From DATCLA01 sp036564195 (GTDB lineage: Bacteria; Bacillota; UBA4882; UBA8346), in contig DATCLA010000294.1 in assembly GCA_036564195.1 (NCBI GenBank), positions 1 through 28,702 of the forward strand: 28,702 bases of DNA, read 5' to 3'. Of this stretch, positions 23,428-28,702 are shown one piece after another; position 1 is the stretch's first letter; each line of letters starts with the position of its first letter. A model generated the notes under the pieces. It saw only the letters and a list, made by a program, of their open reading frames with translations. It was not told the origin of the DNA and ran no database searches. Both the position numbers and the translations under genes were made by a program.

Positions 23428-25248
23428 ATGCAAAGTATAATTTTAGCGGCCGGTATGGGAAAAAGGCTGGGTAAATTCACCCAAGATCAAACAAAATGTA
23501 TGGTTAGAGTGAACGGTAAAACATTAATTGAACATACCCTTGATATACTGGCGGAGGTTGGCATAACCAAAGTTATTATGGTAATCGGATATTGCGGTAC
23601 AAAATTACAAGATTATCTCGGTGCTGATTATAAAGGCATTGCGATTACCTATATTAACAATAAGGATTATCACAAAACTAATAATATCTACTCATTATGG
23701 CTGGCCAGTAAATACTTGATGCAAGATGATACCCTCATATTAGAGAGTGACTTGATTTTTGAGTCAAAAGTCATTAAAGGTTTACTCAATAACGAAAATA
23801 AAAATCTGGCAGTAGTAGCTAAATTCGAATCTTGGATGGATGGGACGGTTACCCTACTTGATGACAATGATGTAATTGTTAATATAATTCCCAAAAAATA
23901 TTTTGAATGGGCCAAGACTGGGAGCTACTATAAGACTGTCAATATCTATAAATTCTCTAAGGAATTTTCGCGAAATTGTTATTTACCATTTTTAGACGCT
24001 TATATCAAGACAATGGGGAAAAATGAATATTATGAGCAAGTTTTACGAGTAATTACTTTTTTAGAGAATGTTGATCTTAAAGCCCATAAACTAACTAATG
24101 AGAAGTGGTATGAGATTGACGATATTCAGGACTTGGATATCGCCGCAATGTTATTTGCCAATGAGAATTCCAAGTTACAGTTATACCAAAAAAGATATGG
24201 TGGTTTTTGGCGTTTTCCTAAGATGAAAGATTTTTGCTATTTAGTTAATCCCTATTTTCCCAACCGGCGCATGTTAGAGGAGTTAAAAACTAATTTTAAC
24301 ACTTTAATTACTCAATATCCATCGGGACTCAATATTCAAAATCTTTTAGCTGCTAAGTTGTTTGGTTGTGACAGCGCGGAAATCTTGGTTGGCAATGGCG
24401 CCGCTGAGTTAATTAAGGGATTGGTAAATCATATCCCGGGGAAGATTGGGGTGATTTTCCCGACTTTTAACGAATACCCGGAAAGAATCGGTTTAGAACG
24501 GGTAAAGCAGTTTATTCCTGAAAACGACCAATTCCGCTATTCGGTTGAGGAGATCAAGAATTTTGCGGCAGATTTAAATGGTTTAGTCCTTATTAATCCA
24601 GATAACCCCAGCGGTAATTTTATAGCAAAGAAAGCACTAATGAATCTATTGGAGTTCTGTGACAGAAAAGAGATTTTTTTAATTGTAGATGAGTCGTTTA
24701 TGGATTTTGTTGATGAAGAACTACGTTTTTCGCTGATCGCTTCCGGTCTTTTGCAAAAATATCAAAAGATGATTGTAATCAAGAGTATTAGTAAGAGTTA
24801 CGGTGTTCCTGGGTTGCGCTTAGGAGTATTGGCAACCGGAAACCGGGAGTTGCTTCAAAAAGTTCGAAGGGATCTATCAATTTGGAATATTAATTCCTTT
24901 GCTGAATACTTTCTGCAAATTATCGGAAAGTATACTGCTGATTTTGAAAACTCTTGCCAACTGTTGAAAGTTGAAAGGAGCCGGTTCTTTCAGGCTTTAT
25001 CCCGGATTAGTTTTTTAAGAGTTATTCCTTCACAAGCCAATTATTTCTTATGCGAAGTAACTTCTGGATATACTTCCACTCAACTTACGAAGCTGCTGCT
25101 GTCAGAGTATAATATCTTAATCAAAGATTGCGCTGATAAACCGGGCTTTGCAAACCGTCAATTCGTGCGGATTGCTATAAGAGATGCCCAAGATAACGAT
25201 TACCTTATTGAAACCTTGCAGGCGCTGGAGAAGTTTTCGGGAGAGTAG
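23428..25248 (+). CDS. Bifunctional sugar-type nucleotidyltransferase / CobD-like PLP enzyme fusion
   Basis: A 606-residue two-domain protein. Residues 1 to about 240 form an NTP_transferase domain: LAAGMGKRLG (6-15), Lys23 in QTKCMVRVNGK, NNIYSLWLASKYL, metal-binding Asp108 (LESDLIF) and EIDDIQDL (229-236), resembling LicC-type phospho-choline or related cytidylyltransferases. Residues about 255-606 are a fold-type I PLP enzyme: YGGFWRF (257), NPDNPSG (390-396), DESFMDF (421-427) and PLP-lysine 456 in SISKSYGVPGLRLG. The Phe in DESFMDF and the GVPGLRLG context resemble CobD (threonine/serine phosphate decarboxylase) more than HisC. My inference is that it makes a phospho-amino-alcohol, such as ethanolamine phosphate, and activates it with CTP for glycan decoration. 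An aminotransferase role is the main alternative. The gene is AT-rich and lies among glycosyltransferases. Confidence 0.82.
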   Translation: MQSIILAAGMGKRLGKFTQDQTKCMVRVNGKTLIEHTLDILAEVGITKVIMVIGYCGTKLQDYLGADYKGIAITYINNKDYHKTNNIYSLWLASKYLMQDDTLILESDLIFESKVIKGLLNNENKNLAVVAKFESWMDGTVTLLDDNDVIVNIIPKKYFEWAKTGSYYKTVNIYKFSKEFSRNCYLPFLDAYIKTMGKNEYYEQVLRVITFLENVDLKAHKLTNEKWYEIDDIQDLDIAAMLFANENSKLQLYQKRYGGFWRFPKMKDFCYLVNPYFPNRRMLEELKTNFNTLITQYPSGLNIQNLLAAKLFGCDSAEILVGNGAAELIKGLVNHIPGKIGVIFPTFNEYPERIGLERVKQFIPENDQFRYSVEEIKNFAADLNGLVLINPDNPSGNFIAKKALMNLLEFCDRKEIFLIVDESFMDFVDEELRFSLIASGLLQKYQKMIVIKSISKSYGVPGLRLGVLATGNRELLQKVRRDLSIWNINSFAEYFLQIIGKYTADFENSCQLLKVERSRFFQALSRISFLRVIPSQANYFLCEVTSGYTSTQLTKLLLSEYNILIKDCADKPGFANRQFVRIAIRDAQDNDYLIETLQALEKFSGE

Positions 25249-25385
25249 AATCGGGGGGAATAAAGTTGATCCCAAAAAGCTGCGAAAACCGCAGTCGGTG
25301 ATGTAAGAATCGTAAAACAAGTTAGTTGTATTTGTAGAGAAGCTAACATTAGCCGGGAATTTAATTAGTGCTTAAGGTAAATATA

Positions 25386-25394
25386 AAATATAAT
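25386..25394 (+). promoter_or_regulatory. Possible -10 element upstream of the GT4 gene
   Basis: TATAAT (25389-25394) lies about 47 bases before the ATG of the GT4 gene. The -35 is poor (TTAGTG at 18 bases). A 5-bp stem CTGCG/CGCAG with an AAAAC loop lies further upstream at 25280-25294, without a T-tract. Confidence 0.35.
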
Positions 25395-25440
25395 AGCCCA
25401 ATGAGGTTAAAACTATATTTAAGATTAACTTGGAGGATCA

Positions 25441-26580
25441 ATGCATGTATTAATTCTATTTTCGCAACCCTGGCGAGTCGGGGGTGCTGAAACCCATGTC
25501 GAAGCGTTAATAGCCGGATTGTCCCCTACCCATAAAATAACATTAGTTACTAACCAAGGTGGCACCAAGGAAAAACTGGAGGCTCTTTGTCGGCAATACC
25601 CCAATTTAGCGCAGTTTACAATTCAGACCCGGGGTTGCAATCCGTTCAGATGGTTTTTTGACCTTCAAAAATTAATCGGTTTAGTCAAAGAAGAAAAAAT
25701 TGAGGTGATCAGCGCTCAGCAACGGACCGCCGGACTGTGGGCGTATTTTATTCAAAAAAAGACCAAAGTGCCTTTTGTTGTCACTATGCATGATGCCTGG
25801 CACCGCGTTCATAACCCTCAAAATTATGCCAAAATATTCCAACGGATGATTGTGGTCAGTAAAAATTTATCGCAGCGTTTAATCAATGATTTTGGTTTTA
25901 GCGCCGACTCAATTTTTCATATCCCAAACGGGATTGATTTCAATAAATTTGCTCCTGGTAACCGCGCCACCGCCCGTAAAAAATTGGGAATAGGGGAGAA
26001 AATCACTTTTATCTTGCATGTCAGCAGGTTAAGTTCGATTAAAGGGGCAGTCGCGTTAACGCTGCTGGAGAGTGTTCCGCAATTAGTTGCCCTTTATCCA
26101 AACTGCAGAATCGGAGTCATCGGTGAAGGGCCATTGCGGAGTGAAGTTGACGCCAAAGTCCAGTCCCTTAATGAACGTTACGGTCCGGTTGTAACAGTTA
26201 TGAACTTTACTGCGGACTTACTTACCTGGTATTGGGCAGCGGATGTTGTGGTGGGAGAAGGACGAGTGGCGATTGAAGCGTTAGCCTGTTTGAAACCGGT
26301 TGTGGCCATCAGAAATGCGCAAACTTTTTTCGGCGCGGTTTCAGCCCAAAACATCAATGAGGCCATCCAGGTTAATTTTGATGGGCACAAACTTAAAGTC
26401 AGTCCCCAGGAATTAACAGTTCAAATTCAAAAAGCTTTAACTTTACCGGCTCAGGAACGGCAACAGATTTTAGAAGTTATTCAGAGTAGAATGAGCGCAG
26501 TAGTGATGGCTGAACAATATTTACAAGTGTTTGAAACCTGCCTCAGGGAGACGCAAAATGGAAAATGTATTGCTCATTAA
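25441..26580 (+). CDS. Glycosyltransferase family 4 protein
   Basis: A 379-residue GT-B fold glycosyltransferase. The N-terminal domain begins MHVLILFSQPWRVGGAETHV, with the glycine-rich loop that binds the acceptor side. VPFVVTMHDAWHRV and SIFHIPNGIDFNKFAPG mark the linker. The C-terminal donor domain has FILHVSRLSSIKG, IGVIGEGPLRSEVD and VVVGEGRVAIEALACLKPVVA, a variant with shorter Glu-Glu spacing than the classic E-x7-E motif. ATG at 25441 has TGGAGGAT 5 bases upstream. Its 3' end overlaps the next gene by 23 bases, so the two are coupled. It likely acts in the cytoplasm on a lipid-linked LPS or O-chain intermediate; sugar and linkage are unknown. Confidence 0.88.
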   Translation: MHVLILFSQPWRVGGAETHVEALIAGLSPTHKITLVTNQGGTKEKLEALCRQYPNLAQFTIQTRGCNPFRWFFDLQKLIGLVKEEKIEVISAQQRTAGLWAYFIQKKTKVPFVVTMHDAWHRVHNPQNYAKIFQRMIVVSKNLSQRLINDFGFSADSIFHIPNGIDFNKFAPGNRATARKKLGIGEKITFILHVSRLSSIKGAVALTLLESVPQLVALYPNCRIGVIGEGPLRSEVDAKVQSLNERYGPVVTVMNFTADLLTWYWAADVVVGEGRVAIEALACLKPVVAIRNAQTFFGAVSAQNINEAIQVNFDGHKLKVSPQELTVQIQKALTLPAQERQQILEVIQSRMSAVVMAEQYLQVFETCLRETQNGKCIAH

Positions 26581-27532
26581 TCGCCTGGGAATCGGGGATG
26601 TGGTCCTGACTACTCCGTTAGCCGGATTAATCAAAGAATACTTTGGCAGCCAGGTAGGGATGGTGGTAGCTCAAAAAGCTGTTGACATCCTGATTAATCA
26701 TGCATGGGTTGATGATGTATTCAGTTACAGCCAATCTTCAAAGGCAGAGACGGTTCGGCAAATCCGTCAGCAACAATATACCAATGCACTGATAGTTGAT
26801 GGGCGGTTTTCCTCAACCCTATTGGCGTTAAAATCCGGTTGTCGCCTCAAGAATCTCGGGTTTGAAATTTCCATCGGGACGTGGAGGCCATTTGCACGTA
26901 AACAACACACGGTGAGAGCTGATCTTGATTATAGCAGTTGCCTTCGGTATCTTGATCCTGAAATACCGGTTAAAGAAATTCCGCCAATGGTTGGCACTGT
27001 TGATGAAGAGTCTTACCATAAGATTAACTCCTGGCTTACCCGACATGGTTTTAACCTACATCCTTTAATGTTAATAGTTCCCCGGGGCTTGTCCGCCAAT
27101 AAGAATTGGCCGGTGGCAGCGTTAGAGGAGTTTAATACCCTGCTTAATCAGTATAATATAACTCCGGTCTACCTTGGTTCTCAGCAAGATCGGGATTTCG
27201 TAGCAGCCCTCAAGGGGAAGATTATCAATGCGGCAGGATATTTCAGTTTACGGGAAGTTGCTGTGCTGGCCAAATATGCTTCAGTTTCGGTAACGCCCTG
27301 TACCGGAACAATGCATGTGATTGCCACCGCTGGTACGCCTTTAGTCGCCCTTTATGGGCCCACCGATCCGTGGCGCTGGGCGCCTAAGCAGGCAATTGTG
27401 TTACAAGCTGACCTGCAATGTATTCCCTGTCAAAAGCTTACTTGCAGTCAGACTAAAGAGCAACAATGTATGGAAAGCATTTCGCCACTGACGGTTTTTA
27501 AAACGGTAGAACCGTTTTTATCACTGCATTAA
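26558..27532 (+). CDS. Heptosyltransferase-like glycosyltransferase (GT9, WaaF-like)
   Basis: A 324-residue GT9 enzyme. The ATG at 26558 is chosen over an in-frame ATG at 26531 because it gives MENVLLINRLGIGDVVLTTP, the normal family N-terminus with the conserved Asp, and has AGGGAG about 8 bases upstream. The C-terminal domain shows LIVPRGLSANKNWPVAALEE, CTGTMHVIATAGTPLVALYG and GPTDPWRWAPK. A Cys cluster (CIPCQKLTC then CMESI) is the kind seen in heptosyltransferase II-like proteins. It overlaps the preceding GT4 gene by 23 bases, in a different frame. It is the second GT9 in the window, suggesting two successive heptose (or related) additions to a core. Confidence 0.87.
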   Translation: MENVLLINRLGIGDVVLTTPLAGLIKEYFGSQVGMVVAQKAVDILINHAWVDDVFSYSQSSKAETVRQIRQQQYTNALIVDGRFSSTLLALKSGCRLKNLGFEISIGTWRPFARKQHTVRADLDYSSCLRYLDPEIPVKEIPPMVGTVDEESYHKINSWLTRHGFNLHPLMLIVPRGLSANKNWPVAALEEFNTLLNQYNITPVYLGSQQDRDFVAALKGKIINAAGYFSLREVAVLAKYASVSVTPCTGTMHVIATAGTPLVALYGPTDPWRWAPKQAIVLQADLQCIPCQKLTCSQTKEQQCMESISPLTVFKTVEPFLSLH

Positions 27533-27574
27533 CGTTGAACAGTACAGTGGCGGACATAGTATGGAAGGAGACCT

Positions 27575-28633
27575 ATGGCGAGCATTTTAAACATAGTGTC
27601 CGGAGCGCCATCAGGCGCTTTAAATATTGCTTTGAATATTGCTGATTATTTAGGAAAATATTATAAATCTGAAGTACTGTTACGTAAATACAATCGGGCC
27701 GGAATTGACAATGTCATTGTGGTAAAAGATCGGTTTACTATCGATTATATTTGGGGATTATGCCGCTATCTGGAACGTCAGCGGCCGGATCTGATTATTG
27801 TCCATGGTTACAGCACCCACCTCTGGACTAAAATTGCGGCCGCTCTTAAAAGAGTTCCACTGATCCATGTAGAGCATAATACCGAAAAGTATACACCATT
27901 GCGGCAGTTACTTCTCAGGTGGCTGGATCGATATACCAATATTTATATCTGCGTCTCTCAGGGTGTTGCCGCTCATCTCATTGCCCGGGGAGCGGATGCC
28001 AAAAAAGTCAAGGTAATCTATAATGGGGTGGCTGCAGAGCAATTTCAGGTCAAAAAGATTCCCCATGGTGATTGTTTTAACATCGGTATGACTGCCCGGT
28101 TTTCCCGACAAAAAGATCAATTAACCCTGATTCGCGCAGTGGAATACCTATATCACGATCGGAAGCTGCCGGTCCGGTTAATCCTGCAAGGTAATGGTAA
28201 ATACAAACAGAGGTGTATTGATTATGTAGCAAGACAAAAGCTACAAGAAGTCGTTACTTTTGCGACCGGTCCGATCATTGGTTTACTTCCCCAGCTGGAT
28301 TTATTTGTATTGGCAACGCATTGCGAAGGATTACCATTGGTTATATGTGAAGCCATGGCGGCAGGACTGCCGGTAATTGCCTCGGATGTTCCGGGAGTAG
28401 CGGAAATTATTGAGCATGGTAAGAACGGCTGGCTGGTACCGGAGGGAAATTTTAAGGCTTTAGCTGAGCAGATTGAGATGTGTTATTCTCAAAGCAGGCT
28501 GCCGGGGGTCCACAAGGTGGCTGAAACCGGCAGTCAAACGGTATTAACACAGTTTTCAATAGATAAGATGAGAAAGAGTTATAAAGAGGTTATTGATGGT
28601 TTGCTAAAGTCATCAATAAAACCGGATGGTTAA
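27575..28633 (+). CDS. Glycosyltransferase family 4 protein
   Basis: A 352-residue GT4 enzyme. The N-terminal domain starts SILNIVSGAPSGALNIALNI. VPLIHVEHNTEKYTPL and ICVSQGVAAHLIARGA precede the linker VKVIYNGVAAEQF. The donor-binding domain has FNIGMTARFSRQKDQLTLI, LILQGNGKYKQ and the full E-x7-E motif in HCEGLPLVICEAMAAGLPVI (first Glu and second Glu eight apart), then SDVPGVAEII. The ATG has AAGGAGA about 6 bases upstream. It is 42 bases after the GT9 gene and probably in the same operon. It likely adds a further sugar to the core or O-chain; the donor is unknown. Confidence 0.9.
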   Translation: MASILNIVSGAPSGALNIALNIADYLGKYYKSEVLLRKYNRAGIDNVIVVKDRFTIDYIWGLCRYLERQRPDLIIVHGYSTHLWTKIAAALKRVPLIHVEHNTEKYTPLRQLLLRWLDRYTNIYICVSQGVAAHLIARGADAKKVKVIYNGVAAEQFQVKKIPHGDCFNIGMTARFSRQKDQLTLIRAVEYLYHDRKLPVRLILQGNGKYKQRCIDYVARQKLQEVVTFATGPIIGLLPQLDLFVLATHCEGLPLVICEAMAAGLPVIASDVPGVAEIIEHGKNGWLVPEGNFKALAEQIEMCYSQSRLPGVHKVAETGSQTVLTQFSIDKMRKSYKEVIDGLLKSSIKPDG

Positions 28634-28669
28634 ACACAAGTTGTTAGATAATTAAGAGAAGGTTCTGGA

Positions 28670-28702
28670 ATGTTATTTGGAGCTATTACAAATCAGGAGC
28701 TT
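28670..28702 (+). CDS. Start of an unidentified gene cut by the right edge
   Basis: ATG at 28670 is preceded by AGAGAAGG about 8 bases upstream and stays open to the window end, giving MLFGAITNQEL. Eleven residues are too few to name a family. Its position directly after three glycosyltransferase genes suggests another surface-glycan gene. Confidence 0.4.
   Translation, partial: MLFGAITNQEL

Noticed and set aside
26531..26557. N-terminal extension of the second GT9 protein
   Set aside because: MENVLLINRLG is the normal family N-terminus and has its own AGGGAG site.
1..28702. CRISPR arrays, insertion sequences, tRNA and rRNA genes, prophage or attachment sites
   Set aside because: No regularly spaced repeats, transposase or integrase frames, tRNA-like folds or rRNA sequence were recognised by eye on either strand.

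Overview
The window looks like a chromosomal stretch from an outer-membrane-bearing (diderm) relative of the Firmicutes, possibly a Limnochordia/Hydrogenispora-type or other diderm clostridial lineage. Support for the Firmicutes side comes from strong AGGAGG-type Shine-Dalgarno sites, frequent TTG starts, an SLH-domain protein, DUF2935, DUF1015 and the Clostridia-like style of speE and fba. Support for the outer membrane comes from a TonB protein, the split heptose kinase/adenylyltransferase pair, two heptosyltransferase-family (GT9) proteins and an O-antigen ligase/polymerase. The lineage is inferred from gene content alone; there is no rRNA in the window. All genes are on the plus strand except one UPF0182 membrane protein.

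Layout. (1) 1-3404: an envelope operon cut by the left edge, consisting of a TonB C-terminal-domain protein, an exported protein ending in a cohesin-like domain, and a single-SLH/coiled-coil/C-terminal-TM protein. The genes are 14 bp apart or overlap by 4 bp. (2) 3405-4261: a DUF2935 gene behind a terminator-like hairpin that contains its own Shine-Dalgarno site. (3) 4262-7367: a convergent intergenic region with a terminator and a 12-bp perfect palindrome, then UPF0182 on the minus strand. (4) 7368-12786: pyrF, trpS, DUF1015 and thrC, followed by a rho-independent terminator. (5) 12943-17217: a Ski2-like RNA helicase, an exported bactofilin-like beta-solenoid protein with membrane segments, and TlyA. 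(6) 17333-19201: spermidine synthase and class II fructose-bisphosphate aldolase. (7) 19325-28702: a lipopolysaccharide/surface-glycan region. It holds the tightly coupled hldA-hldC-GT9 operon, an O-antigen ligase-like protein, a nucleotidyltransferase/CobD-like PLP enzyme fusion, GT4, GT9, GT4, and the start of another gene at the right edge.

How the parts fit. HldA and HldC carry out two steps of ADP-heptose synthesis. The GT9 enzymes probably add heptose-type sugars to a lipid-linked core, the GT4 enzymes extend the glycan, and the Wzy/WaaL-like protein polymerises or ligates the O-chain. The fusion protein most plausibly makes a nucleotide-activated phospho-amino-alcohol for decorating that glycan; this is an inference from the domains and is the most interesting item here. 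The left-hand TonB/cohesin/SLH operon may serve the same outer membrane from the periplasmic side. No CRISPR array, insertion sequence, tRNA or rRNA was recognised.
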